A stretch of DNA of 64,000 nucleotides from Nothopassalora personata (GCA_033816765.1 CM066294.1:3100001-3164000), one strand, 5' to 3'; numbered from the stretch's first letter, positions 1-11,600 are shown. Made by a program: numbers and translations. The notes: generated by a model not told the origin, from the sequence alone.

Positions 1-3000
1 ATCTTCGATCGCCTTACGTGTTTCTTTATGCACTTCCTTAAGAGTATCCGTCGTTACGATTGCTCTTTCGGCTTATGGGTAAGATCTAGGTGTTCTAAAT
101 AGGTTAGGATCTTTACTAAAGTTCGTATAAAATAGTATCGTTAAAGTTGTCTCTAATTTATGGTTGTTTAGTGCAATCTGTGCTATTAGCAGTAATGAGA
201 CCTAGTTGTCTTATGCATAATTGATGTAGTGTCGTAGGTATTGTTCTAGCGTTTAATTTATCCTTTCGGTTTGTCCGTCTGTTTCCGGATAATATACTAT
301 TAATAGCTTGTGTTTAATTCCGATCGTTCCCATAAGCGTCTTCTAGTAATTTAATGTGAATAGCTTATCTCTATCCGTTATAAACGCTTAAGGGAATCCG
401 TAGTATCGGATAAGTCTATCTAGTACGAGGTATCCGAGCTACTCTATATTGTACGTTTCCGATGTAGGAATGAAGTGTACGTATTTCGTAAGTCTATTAA
501 CTATAACTAGTATTATGTCGTATAGTTGTTTCGTAATTTAATCTCTTAACGGTAGGAGTTTCGTAATAAAGTCTATTATAACTTCGTCCCATGGTTTCGT
601 CGGTAGTGTCCTAAACTGTAGGTAACCGTATTTTACATGTCTCGTAGCCTTGTTTCGTTAGTAGTGTACGCATTGTTTAATGTAGCGTAACACCTTAAGT
701 CTTATCTATGGAAATGAGAAACTACGCTATATTAGGTCTATAGTTTTTAAAGTTCTAGGGTGTCTATAAGTTAGTCCGTCGTGATGTTATTAAATGCATT
801 CTTCTTCTCGATCCTTCGGTACTTAGTATTTCCCTTGCGATATAGGGAACTGTTCGTCCTTATCGCCTAGTATCCGTACGATGTTATTAAATTCTCTCGT
901 GTTTGCACTAAGACTTCCGTCGGGGTTTGTCTTTAATATCTTATGTTACACTAGTTCTTTTCCTTCTATATAGTCGCTTCTTTGGCTTAGCGCGTCGGCG
1001 CGGCTATTCTCTCTTCCTAGAGTATATTTAATTTCGAACTTATACTATCCTAGCAGCTCCGACTAGCGGGCTTACCTTCGGGTAAGTTCTTTCGTCGTTA
1101 TAAAGTACGTAAGATTCTTATAGTTAGAAAGAATCGTTAACTTCGGTAGGCCCTCGACATATACTCTCTAATGTTGTATAGTAGCAATAATAGCTAGAAG
1201 CTCTTTATTATAGATGTCGTAGTTCTATTCCGCTATAGTCATTTTCCGGGAGTAATAGGCTACTAGGTGTCTCTACCTATCGTGTGTCTATGTTAGACAC
1301 GCGCCTATTGCTATATTAGATGCATCGGTCTCGATGTAGACTTCCTTGCTACTATCGAATAGTCGAAGCGTAGGGGCTAAAGCGCATTGTTCCTTAAGTT
1401 TCTTAAATGCTTTAATCTGTTCCTTTCCCTATTTCTAGGTAACGTCTTTTCTTATAAGCATCGTTATTAGTGCTACTATCTTTACGTACTCCTTAATGAA
1501 TTTCCGGTTGTAGTTTGCTAGTCTAAGGAATAATTGTACGTCCTTAACTGTTTTTAGTTCTAGCTATTCTCTAATTAATTGTGTCTTCGTAGGGTCGATC
1601 GTTATCCCTATAGTACTAATAATAAAGCCTAAGAATTTAACTTCTTTCTTATGGAATTCGCATTTCTCGGGTGCTATCTTAAATCCTAAACGTATAAGTC
1701 GTTCGAAGACGTCCTAGACTTGTTTTATGTGTTCCTATAGGGATCCTTTTATGTAGACTAGTATGTCGTCTATGTAGGCGATAACGTATACGTCGAGTAG
1801 GTCTCTAAGTGTTTCGTTAACAAGGTCCTAGTAGGATACGGGTACGTTAGTTAATCCCATTAGCATAATTAAGAATTCGTAGAGTCCGTATCTTATTCTA
1901 AAAGCGGTTTTCTATTCTTCTCCTTCTACTATTCGTATAGTATAGAAGGCATCTCGTAGGTTAATCTTCGTATACTAGTCCGATCCGGTTAATCTATCTT
2001 ATGCTTCTTCGATGTTAGGTAGCGGGTATCGGTTCTTAATTGTAATCTCGTTTAACTTCCTATAGTCTTATACGAGTCGTAACTTCCCGTTTGCTTTTAG
2101 AACGAACATATATAGAGTTCCTAGACTCGAGGTGGATCTTCTTATCTATCCTTTAGCTAGCTTCTCCTTTAGCTATTCTCGTAGGGTCTATGGCTCTTTC
2201 TTAGACATTTAATATAGGGGTCCCTATAGAGGCTCTTTCCCTAGCTAAATGTTAATCTTATAATCCTATAGGCGGTGCTTAGGTAAGGCGGTTTTGCCTC
2301 TCTCCTCTTTAAAGAGTCGCGACTACTTACGATACTCCTTAGGAATACTTAACTCTAAGATGTTAGTATTCTTCGATAGTGCGTTACTTCTATTACTTCT
2401 AGTAACTTCGTGACCCGGCGGCCCTACGCCAGTGTCTATCCCGGTCGAAGGTAGTTCTTCTATCCTTCTAGTCGGCGTAAGCTCGAATGCATTAAGCTGT
2501 TTCCTTACCTTATCTACTATCGTCCGCTGTCGATACGTAGGCTAAATGTCGATAACGCAGTCGCATTCCCTAAATATAAGTACTCCTCTTCTCTAGTCGA
2601 TTACTAGATTGTGCTTTCTTAACTAAGGCATACCTAATACTATGTTATAACTAGCTATATTAGTAACATCTAAGGTAATATTCTCGTAGTGCTATTAGAT
2701 AGCTAGTAGCAATAGTGTCGTCTCCTATTCTACGCTAGGTAACGATAATCCGTTTACCGCGATTAACTCGTAACCCTATTTCTTCTTTAGGGTAGCGAAC
2801 CCGTTTCTTCTTACGAAAGACTCGGAGATGAAATTCCCCGCTACTCCTAAGTCGATTATAACACTAGTCTTATGTCCGTTAACGATTGCTTATGTCTAGA
2901 AAACTGTGTTTAATGTCGATACGTAAGCCTAAGTGTTACATAACTCCCTTTAGTCGCTTATTCCTAGGGAGCTAATCCTTTTCCCAAATAGTATATGGTT

Positions 3001-4980
3001 CGCTATGCTTCGTACCTAGAGGCTTCGGCTAGAACCTATAGCCCGTTGCCCTATATCTATACTTATAGTCTATTACGTTTCTAGATCTTCTACAATTCTA
3101 AGTAGAGAGCCCGTATATGCTATACTGCTATTCGTAGTTCGTTTAAGACGAAAGTTCCTACCGGTATTAGGTATCCGGTATCCGTTATTCGGCTTCCTAT
3201 AGGTAGTCGTTCGATAACCGCTTTAGCTAAGTTCTTAGTATTGTTTATAGTTGGGTAGCCCTATACTATACCCCTTATTATGTCGAGTGTCTTGTTAAAT
3301 TCGTTAGGGTTTAGGTATCGTTTCCCTAAGAACTTTAGTAGGAATTCTTCGTGCCTTCGTTATAGGTAGATAATTAACTTATAGAGTTTCTTTAGCGTAT
3401 CTACCGTAAATGTGTATACTTCGTTTTTATCGTCGGTGTCGCTCTCTTCTTCTTCGGATAAGTCCTCGCTTAACTCCTCCGGTACGTAATCTTCTTCGAT
3501 AGTATCTAGTTCGTTTATTTATTGTTCTAGTGCTAGTAACTAGCGTCCGTTCTATTCTAGATCCTAGTTTTCTTTATTATTATTGTCGAAGCAAGATTCG
3601 TCTATGTCCACTTCTTAGAGCTTGTTTTGTCCGTGTTAAGCTCCTAGGGTTCCTACTAGTTGTCGTAGCTAGTACCCTACGCCTAACTTAGCGTCGTAGT
3701 AGGTTTAACACGAGTCCTAGTAATAGAATCGCTAGTAAAGGCTTCCGTAACCGTATCGAGATTCCTTCTCAACTTTATAGTTAACTCCTCGTACTATTAT
3801 GCTAAACAATCTAATAGTCTTTAATTATTAGTTATTCGGTAGTAGTGTATGTTATTAAACATAGTATCCTCCTCGTCCTTATAAGGGGTCTAGGAGAGGC
3901 GTCGCAACCCGGTTACTATCCTTCTCCTCTACTCTCTAGGTATAGTTAAATTGTCGGGGTCTAATACTGCTCCTAGATTTGCCTACCTTTAGTTACATTA
4001 TATTAAACTGCTCGCGGCGCACTATATTTTTACCGCGGCAATCCCGCGCTATATAACCTTCCTTACTATAGGCATAGTATATAAGTTTTCCTTTTCCTTT
4101 AAAGGGCTTTCCGTAGCCCCTACTCTTATCGATCTTCCGTCCTCGTTAGGTAACGTCTAGTTCTATTAGCTGTAGTCTATAGTAGGGCTAGCTTTATCGT
4201 AAGGATTCTCCCTTCGTAACGTACCCTCCTAAGGGTCTACGATCCGGAGCGTATCCTACTATACCTCCTACCTTAGAGTCGTATTTCTTTTCCTAGTATC
4301 GTTCCTAGAGCTAATTATCGATGTTAATCGACGCCTTTATTAGCTCTTTAAGGTTAGTAATCCGTCCCCCGTGTCTTATTAACTCGTCCTTAACGGAGTC
4401 CTTAAGTCTACGTCGGAACATAGTTATTAACGCCGTCTAGTCCTATCCGGTGATTTGTCCGTATTCTTCGAATTTAGCGGCATACTCTAAAGTAGACGTC
4501 TTCTACTTTAGGTATTAAATGATTCGTATGGCCTATTAGACTTCGTTCGAGGTTCTAAAGATTAACTTTATCTTTTCTTTAAAAAGGGTGTAGCTCCTAA
4601 ACATTCCGGTGGGGTCTAATCGTCCTATACCTTCGAGGTATTTCTTAAGGTAAGGTTTGATCTAGTTCTACGCACTTCCGCGAAGGTACGTAATAGCGAA
4701 GATAGTTCTTTTATTAGCATCGACTAGGTTAAACATAAGATACATATCTATCTAGTTAACCTAGTCGTCGAACTTGGCTCTGTCTCTATAGAAGAGGTCT
4801 AGCTTAGTAGCCTTAACGTCGTTCTTCCTTAGAGTAGGCTCGTTATCGTTATTAGGCTTATCGTCCTTCGTAGTAGTCTATTATAGTAGCGCACGGCGGA
4901 TGCTTCCTACTTCGCTAGGGACGGGTGTTCCCCTACTAGCTGCTTAAGTAGCGCTTATCCTAAGGGCGTTTAAAGTATTA
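1..4980 (-). mobile_element. Ty3/Gypsy chromovirus-family element (E1), internal region, RIP-degraded and left-truncated
   Basis: On the minus strand the region reads as gag followed by pol, interrupted by many stops that mostly replace tryptophan (TGG to TAG). A zinc-knuckle remnant ending ARDCRGKN lies near 4,005-4,070, where cysteines have become tyrosine. An aspartic-protease region follows at about 2,560-2,960. Reverse transcriptase is clear: a D-Y-R-K-L-N-E-I motif near 2,050-2,100 and AYIDDILVYI at 1,751-1,780. RNase H lies at about 1,000-1,500 and the element runs off the left edge in integrase. Its right end joins an LTR at 4,981-5,389 that is shared with the complete element at 12,953-21,098, so this is the same family. 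No open frame survives; it is a fossil copy. The 5' LTR lies on the right because the element points left. Confidence 0.85.
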
Positions 4981-5389
4981 TGTCTCGTTCTAGGGCTAGT
5001 CTTAAAGGAGAGATAAGTTAAGTCACGTAGCGGTATTCTTTAGAGAGGCTAAAGTAAGCTAAGCGAAGATAAATAATTAGAATAAGAGTTATATTCTAAT
5101 TAGTGAGATAGTAACATAAGTTAAACGCATTGAAACTATAAGGGTTCTTAGCGTTCCTAAATATAAGGAGACATTGCTAGTCTTAGTCTTAATCACTTAA
5201 TCGCTAGTGAGCGAGTGATCTCGAATTACCGAGTCGCTAGTAAGCGAGTAATCTCGAATTACTAAGTCGCTAGTGAGCGAGTAATTGCGAATTACTAAGT
5301 CGCTAGTAAGCAAGTGATCTCGTGCGGCGCACGTAGTTTCTATAGCTAATAGTTAGGCGTGCCGTCGTAGCTTAACCCGGACCGTAATA
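4981..5389 (-). repeat. LTR of Gypsy element E1 (5' LTR)
   Basis: This 409-bp block is homologous over most of its length to the LTRs at 12,953-13,362 and 20,722-21,098. The end that should read ...CGTAACA reads ...CGTAATA, a CpA to TpA change. It contains 3.7 copies of a 33-bp tandem unit at 5,201-5,322. Internal gag sequence follows on the left, which makes it the 5' LTR of the minus-strand element. The LTR edge at 4,981 is inferred by alignment and is less certain than the other edge. Confidence 0.75.
5201..5322 (-). repeat. 33-bp tandem repeat inside LTR, 3.7 copies
   Basis: Units start at 5,201, 5,234, 5,267 and 5,300, exactly 33 bp apart, and the last is incomplete. Each unit carries a short interrupted palindrome, TCGCTAGT(G/A)AGCGA, able to form a hairpin. 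The same repeat occurs 2.7 times at 13,207-13,294 and 1.7 times at 20,976-21,030, so unit number is the main length difference between LTR copies. Confidence 0.9.
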
Positions 5390-5979
5390 GACTATATAGC
5401 TAGAAATTAGAGGAGACATTATAACCTTAGTCGACGAGAAGTTCCTAAGTATTAGGAGTAAGATAGAAGTCTACCGACTCTTCCCGCTCTAGCTCTAATA
5501 GGTTTACTAACTCTACGGCGATAGCCTTATCGGCTCTCTAATCTATAAGCTCTATCTACTTACGTAACCGTTCTTCCTTTACATACGCGGTGTTTAAGGC
5601 CTCGCGAGTACGCTCTTAAGCCTCGCGGGCTTCCTTTATCTACCGCTATAGCTTCTTCTTTTTACCGATTAGGCGATCGAACTCGGAATGCGACACTTTT
5701 ACATTATAACGGATATTTCGACGAATACACTTATTACACCGCCCCGATAACACGTGCACCTTACATACCCGCGAATACGCCCGATAGTTAGAATAAGACC
5801 GTACTATTATTTCTCCGAAATTGTCGATATTTTCGACTAACTTAAGACGACGAGAAGTACTCGAGGAAGGAGGAGCCTTTAGTATGTTAAGAAGAACATA
5901 AACAAGGATACTAAACAAAGGAACAAGGCAGTAGGACTATAACCTAAGCTCGTAGCGAGCTAAGCTAAGAGAGGGATAG
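5390..5979 (+). mobile_element. 3' internal end of a plus-strand Gypsy element (same family as E1/E2)
   Basis: This segment lies directly upstream of a plus-oriented 3' LTR and ends in a purine-rich tract (5,966-5,979) where a polypurine tract belongs. It carries the antisense accessory frame described separately. The rest of the element is missing, because an oppositely oriented LTR abuts it at 5,389. Confidence 0.6.
5420..5918 (-). pseudogene. Antisense accessory ORF of a Gypsy element (remnant)
   Basis: This reading frame runs opposite to the element whose 3' LTR begins at 5,980. An uninterrupted stretch covers 5,646-5,918 (about 90 codons), and similar sequence continues toward 5,420 through stops. 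It contains an RCNKCIRR motif (an RC-x2-C-x2-R pattern) followed by a charged, probably coiled-coil region rich in Lys, Glu and Arg. The equivalent position in the complete element at 12,953-21,098 holds a homologous frame with RCSECVYRGRKY. The pattern resembles the small cysteine-pair plus coiled-coil hypothetical proteins often predicted next to fungal Gypsy LTRs. Function is unknown. Because the same gene is found in two copies at the same antisense position, it is probably a regular component of this family rather than chance. Confidence 0.55.
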
Positions 5980-6431
5980 TATTACGGGTTAGATTAAGCT
6001 AATACTTAGTAACTAATTAGAGCCTCTATAGTTAAGTAGACGCGACTACGGCTAGGAAGGCACAGCTGCCGCGGAGTGATCTATTACTCTATATAATCTA
6101 TAAGTAGATTAAACGGATTAGAATAGAGCACGATAACAATTAATCCGTTGCTCTATATAATCCGTAGAATAGATTAACAGATTAGGGGACAGATTAAAAG
6201 ACAACCTCCTTTATATTTAGGAAACGCTAAGAAACCCTTATAGCTTCGAGGCGTTTAACTTACTGTTTAATCTTACTGTTTAGAATACAACCTTACCTAA
6301 CCGCTACCTCGCCACTGCTTTATACTACTCTCCCTCCTACTCCTACTCGACGAGAACAAATCTCGATCGAACGAAGGTCACCTAACTTGTTAGTTAACTT
6401 AGTAAGATTATAGGTTTAACTAAACCTAACA
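5980..6431 (+). repeat. 3' LTR (plus orientation) of E1/E2-family Gypsy element
   Basis: It begins TATTACGG (expected TGTTACGG, with TpG to TpA) and ends AACCTAACA, the reverse complement of the start of the LTRs at 12,953 and 20,722. It is 452 bp long. The right-hand 240 bp match the family closely. The middle differs: it lacks the 33-bp repeats and instead has repeated CTCTATATAATC-like motifs, so it is a divergent subfamily. Confidence 0.75.
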
Positions 6432-7029
6432 CTTATATAGACTTAAGTAAGTAGCTAGAGACTAGAATAAGCTCTATGTTACAAAGCTAGAATAGATTAG
6501 ATTTACTTAGTAATAAGTAGATCTATGCCTCCTTATCTATAGAGGGAGAAACATTATAGTTCTTACTTATATAGAGAATATACCTATTACAGCTCTAAAG
6601 CTGTTAGATATTTAGTAGTTTAAGGCTAAATTTAGAAAGATTTTTAAGATTAAAGACCTGAGGGAACCTAATAAGATCCTAAGTATAAGAATTATAAGGG
6701 ACAGATCCTAAGGGACTCTAAAACTTAACTAAGGATACTATGTCTAAAACAACCTTACTAAAATAAGTATAAATAGAGAGAAGGCTACTCTAACCTAATT
6801 ACCTATAGATAGCTATAAGGACTTAAAGCATATAGCTAAAATAGATAAGAGGTATAATAAACAGGAATACTAGAGCTATAATAGTACCTAGATATAGCCT
6901 ATAATAATAATAAGACTAGACTTAGCTTTTCCCCTTAGAAGAATTAGCTTATATATTACTAACCCCTTAAAGCAGTATATAAAGGCATTAAAGAAACTAA
7001 CTAGATACCTAAGATTATACCTAGACCTT

Positions 7030-7107
7030 GTCGTCCTATAGAGAGCGCCTTCACGCGGCGGACGACGTAAGTATCTTCGTTACGACGAAGAGAAACTAAG
7101 ACTCTCT
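7030..7107 (+). ncRNA. Candidate HDV-like self-cleaving ribozyme at 5' end of retroposon copy A
   Basis: Numbering from the first element base, the sequence gives every helix of the HDV fold in order. P1 (7 bp) pairs nt 1-7 (GTCGTCC) with 31-37 (GGACGAC). P2 (6 bp) pairs 11-16 with 73-78. P3 (3 bp) pairs 18-20 (GCC) with 28-30 (GGC), closing a 7-nt loop TTCACGC. P4 pairs 45-51 with 56-62 around a TACG loop. The P3 3' strand runs directly into the P1 3' strand, as in HDV. The P4-P2 joiner contains CTAAG, placing a candidate catalytic C at nt 67 followed by N-A-A. G38 could pair with C23 as part of P1.1, though the second P1.1 pair would be U-U. Cleavage would fall just before nt 1, exactly the retroposon 5' end. 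The fold is a hand inference and activity is untested. Confidence 0.65.
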
Positions 7108-7800
7108 CTCTCGAAAAATACAAGCCTACTCGACTCGAAACAAGAAAAGACAGGTCGGACGAACCGAACGAACGAGATACGCTCAAAATCTACAAACAAG
7201 AACTCCGGAACTGCGAGAAGGGAAAGCGACGTACATAGCGTACACGTCGCTCGAACAACGAAGGCGCTGTCTACCTGTCGTCCCGGCAAACCACGTAAAC
7301 TGCCGGCTGGAACCAAGAGAGGCGTTTAGGGGCGCAAACCACGTATACTGCACGGCTGGAACCAAGAGAGGCCGAGGGGGGGACGACAGCGAGGCCACTG
7401 CGACCGAGGAGCTACACTCGAGACCGGAGAACGCGACTGGATTGAAACAGAGGCAACGGGTGTTTCTTGGGATTTTGCTCGGTGCGTACGGGTACGGCCG
7501 GCTTGGCTTTTAAAACAAGAACGAGACACGGGCGCAAAACTTGTCTCGCCCGGGGCAAGGCGACAAACCGCAATTCTCGACAAGACACGACTACCGGGTA
7601 CGCGCGTACTACGCCGCAATATATTCGATTTACGGTTCGAATAGCGAGCGTTGCTCGCATCTTTTAAGGAGTTTTTACGTCCGGGGTACGACGGGGCTTT
7701 TCTCCTTCTCTCAAATTTTGGTCTCGTTCTCGAGACCCGTGTTGCATAGTCTTTGACTCAAATAGCACGTTAATGGAATAATCAATCAATAATCAATCAA
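7030..7800 (+). mobile_element. Unclassified ~760-bp non-autonomous retroposon, copy A
   Basis: This is a discrete insertion of 771 bp flanked by a perfect 14-bp target duplication, TATACCTAGACCTT (7,016-7,029 and 7,801-7,814). Two other copies (14,638-15,396; 33,112-33,873) are almost identical and differ by single-base indels and tail length. All three begin at the same base (GTCGTCCTATAG...) and end in an AATC-type repeat, longest here. This is the signature of target-primed retrotransposition of a fixed-length non-LTR element rather than of a DNA transposon, and there are no terminal inverted repeats. It retains CpA and TpG at normal levels, unlike its host DNA, so it is young. A 38/39-bp internal duplication lies at 7,286-7,323 and 7,334-7,372. 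The longest open frames overlap on both strands and match no family I recognise, so I read the element as non-coding. I do not recognise the family. Confidence 0.85.
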
Positions 7801-8399
7801 TATACCTAGACCTTAGTTTAATATATAGGAGAGGATTAGGTTTACTCTAGGGATACTTAGACTTAGATTATGCTATAGACAAGGTAGATAGAGTCTCAAT
7901 CCTAGGATTTGTATAGATGCTCTATAGAGCACTAGTATCCTAGATAAGTAGGAAGTAGAAGTCTATTATAACATTAACAATAGAAGCTAAATTCATAGCT
8001 ATAGATATAGCTACTAAGCAGTTATAGTTTCTTACTATAGTCCTTAGAGAAATAAGGTGCCTAGAGCTTATTAGAGACAGTCTATTCTAACTAAGCATAA
8101 AGGTAAGCAAGAGCACTATTAATAAGCTAAGACTAGTAAAGCTTATAGGTAATAACTAAGTAGCTTTAACACTTATTAAAGATGCCTATATACATAAAAG
8201 GTTAAAGCACATTAATATTATATACAACTTTATTAGACATCTCTAGTAGTAGAGAAAGATTATAGTAGAGTACTACTATATAAAGGACATAGTTACTAAT
8301 AGGCTAACTAAGCTACTTAATAGCTAGCAGTTTCAAAACTTTATAAGGTAGCTCTAGCTTATATAGGGATTATTAGAGACCTTCTAACCTAAGTAGGAG

Positions 8400-8690
8400 T
8401 GTTAAGAATTGTAGGTTATCCGGTCTTTAAAGAAGGTGTCTAGGTAGACGGCTACTTTAGTTATATAACTATAGTTACGTAATCTAGGAAGTAGTGTTAA
8501 TCTAACACTACTCTAGGCTTATGTAATCGGATCACGTAACTGCCTAAACGCTAGCTAGTAGGTTAGACGTAGTCTATCTAACATATATATACATATACCG
8601 GTAGTATACTATATATAGATATACGCTATCCTACTATGTCCTTCTCTACTGTCTAAGCATAGTGCTATTCTTCCGCTACCTCGCCTAAAT
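8400..8690 (+). repeat. Copia 3' LTR (right edge uncertain)
   Basis: TGTTAAGAATTGTAGG directly follows the polypurine-like AAGTAGGAG at the end of the Copia RNase H region, a typical Copia 3' LTR start. The segment contains a TATA-rich stretch (about 8,582-8,620) suited to an LTR promoter. No partner LTR is in the window, so the 3' edge near 8,690 is a guess. Confidence 0.5.
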
Positions 8691-8699
8691 ACCCCTTAT

Positions 8700-11600
8700 A
8701 TACCTTTTAACAAATATTAATATTAGGGGTAGAGGCTACTATTAATATAGATACTATCAGATAGGCCTCCCTCCTATATTATAAGTAAAAAGAGGAGGTT
8801 ATTTCTAGAGGGTAAGGTCCTTATATCCGGCTACCGAAAGGTTAAGGCCTAAATATATAACCTATACCCTTACTTCGGCGCCTTATACGGCCTTCGTAGA
8901 CACCTTATATTCGACTACTATACGCGTAGTATTTGCGGATCCTTCCGCCGGCTTATACCGTCTTCGCTAATGCCTTATATTCAGCTACTATACGCGTAGT
9001 ATTCGCGAGTCCTTATACTAGCTCCTAGCTATTATATTCCTCTAGCTAGCCCTTCTATCGTACTAGGTACTACACCTTACTCTTATACTTACGCTTTCCT
9101 AGTACTACCTCTACTTTATATTCCCCGTCCTTATTAGCGAGGGGTATAGTACCTCTATCCTTCTCGCTACCTACGTATAGCTCGAGGAGGGATATATAAA
9201 ATACATTATAGATTCTTAAGTCGGCTAGTAGTACTAGGCGGTACGCCTACGAACCGATAGCGTCGATAATGCGGTACGGTCTAATAAACTTCGGACCTAT
9301 CTTCTTCTTCGGTAATACTAACCTTAGGTTCTTCGTAGATAATAAGACTATATCGCCTACGCGATAGCTCTTAGCCTTATAAGTCTTATTATAGTAGCGA
9401 GTCTAGTCGGCCGCTACGATCTCTTAACGCTTCGTAAGCGTAGCGCGCATTTCTCGTATACGGTTAACTAAGTCTACCGCTACTAGTACCTCCCCTTCCC
9501 GGATCTCGCCCTAAGATCCTATAGGTATTAGGGTAATCTTAGGTCTCTAACTATACGCTATCTTAAATAGGCTTATACGTAGCCTAGGGTAGACGCTATT
9601 ATTATATACGAATTTAGTAATAGCTAACTACTTAGCCTACTCTATCTAGTTCTCGCTATAGTATTAACGAAGGTACTATTCTAAGGTTTAGTTTACCCTC
9701 TTAGTCTAACCGTTAGTCTAAGGATAAAAAGCTATAGATAGCTTACGCTTTACCTACGCCTCGAAGTAGAAGTTACTCTAGAACTTACTCGTAAATACTA
9801 ATCCGCGGTTACTTACTATACCCGCTAAGATACTATAATGCCGTACGACTTCGTCTCGTAAGATCCTCGTAAGCTCCGCGGCTATATATATCTTAGTCGT
9901 AGGAATATATAAGTTTATTTTAGAGTAGCGGTCGACGATTACTAGGATCGTATTATATACGTATTCTCCTCGCTTACTTAGCGGTAGGTCCGTAATAAAA
10001 TCTATAGTAATTTCTTACTATAGACCGTCTAGTCTAGGTAGTAGCTATAGCTCGCCGTAGGGTCGATAGCGCCTCGCCTTCGATGTCTAATACACTCTAT
10101 AGTTTCCTATATACTCCCTTATATCCTTACTAAGTAATTCCTACTAGTAATAACGTCGTAGTAGCTCTTTAGTCTTTACCTTACTAAAGTGCCCTACTAA
10201 TAGGTCGTTATAATGTATATAGAGTAGTTATACTCTTACTATATAATCTTCGGGTACTATAACCGCGTTTCTACGATAGACTAATCTGTCTTTTATATAC
10301 TAACCCTTAGCGCCCTCTTCGCTAGGCGCCTACGATAAGTATACGACGTACCTATCGTCTCTCCCCTATACGATTTTATTTAGTAGTATAAGCAGTTTAC
10401 CTAGGCCGCTATATATTATTATAGCGTATACTCTTACTAGTAGCGATTAGGTCCCCTATAGCTCGTAGGCTCCTACTACTATTATCGTCGCCTTATCCTA
10501 TATCTTCTTATAGGTAGCGGTTACGAGCCTTACTATAGGCTCGTCCTCTCTTAATAGGGATTCCTTCTAGAAAGATAGCTTACTTTATAGCGTAGGAAGC
10601 AAGTTCGACGTCTACTACGCTACGCGTACGTAATTACTACGTCGCGATAGCGTATCGGCTAGGTTACTCTTCCCCGGCCTATACTCTACTACGAAGTCGA
10701 AAGATTATAGAAACGTTGCCTATCGAGCTTACCTCCTATTTAGCTACTTTACTATTATAAAACCCTATAGATTTATATAGTCGACTAGTACCTAAACCGT
10801 ATACGATACGCCTTCGAGGTATAGTCGCTAATACTTAAATGCCTCTACTACTACTAGTAGCTCCTAGTTATAGATCTTATAATTATACTTAGTAGGTACT
10901 ATCTTACGAGAATAGAAAGTAATTAGATACTACTTAGTCCTAAATAACTAAGAGATAATACCTATAATCGTAAAACCTAAGGCATCCGTTTTAACCCTCG
11001 TACGTAACGAAGGGTTAAAGTGCCTTAGGATAGGTACTCCGAGGAACCTAGCTTTTAGCCGTTAGAACGCTTACTCCTTGTAAGCGGACTATATAAGAGG
11101 CCCTTACTTCTTACTATTCTTATACCCCTTAAGTAGGTCTGTTAATAGTCTTACGATCCTCGAGTACCCTTCGATAAAGCGCCTATAGAAGTTATAGAAT
11201 CTTAGGAAGGATTAAACCTTATAAAAACTCGTAGGCGTAGGCTATTCCTCGATTACGGCTACCCTACTCCGATCTATCGACACGCCTACGACGCTTACGA
11301 TAAACCCTAGGAACTCGGTACTCTCCTAGAAGAAGCTATACTTCTTTAGGTTTACGAATAGGGTAAACTTTCGTAGCCTCTCTAGTACCGCGCGTACGGC
11401 TCGTACGTACTCCTTACGCATTACGCTATAGATAAGGATATTATCTAGGTAGACTACGTAGATGTTATTTACTAACCTAGTAAGGGCCTTATTAATATAC
11501 CCCTAAAAGGTAGCTAGTATATTAGTTAACCTAAAAGGTATAACTAAGTACTCGTAGTAACTATATCGCGTACGAAACGTAGTCTTCTACTCGTCTCCTC

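Larger units (their letters stand above)
6432..8399 (+). mobile_element. Ty1/Copia element (3' half of pol), RIP-degraded
   Basis: Reading through stops on the plus strand gives the C-terminal part of Copia reverse transcriptase (about 6,650-7,029, including an I-L-S-I-R-I-I-R-D-R stretch and a TNPLKQYIKALK-like motif). Its RNase H follows at about 7,815-8,250, with a TEAEFIAID-type motif near 7,975-8,010. The pol frame is interrupted by the young retroposon at 7,030-7,800, with the target duplication TATACCTAGACCTT on both sides. The 5' part of the Copia element is absent. A polypurine-like AAGTAGGAG precedes the 3' LTR at 8,400. Confidence 0.8.

Noticed and set aside
5201..5322. Regular spaced palindromic repeats resembling a CRISPR array
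   Set aside because: The units are contiguous 33-bp tandem copies without unique spacers, lie inside LTRs, and the genome is eukaryotic.
7634..7644. GGTTCGAATAG, resembling a Pol III B box in retroposon copy A
   Set aside because: It lies about 600 bp from the 5' end with no A box at proper distance, so it does not support a tRNA-derived SINE head.
7001..7756. Several overlapping reading frames of 60-100 codons on both strands of the retroposon (repeated at 14,669-15,346 and 33,145-33,807)
   Set aside because: They overlap in all phases, depend on the high GC of the element, change length with single-base indels between copies, and show no family motif. The element is better read as non-coding.
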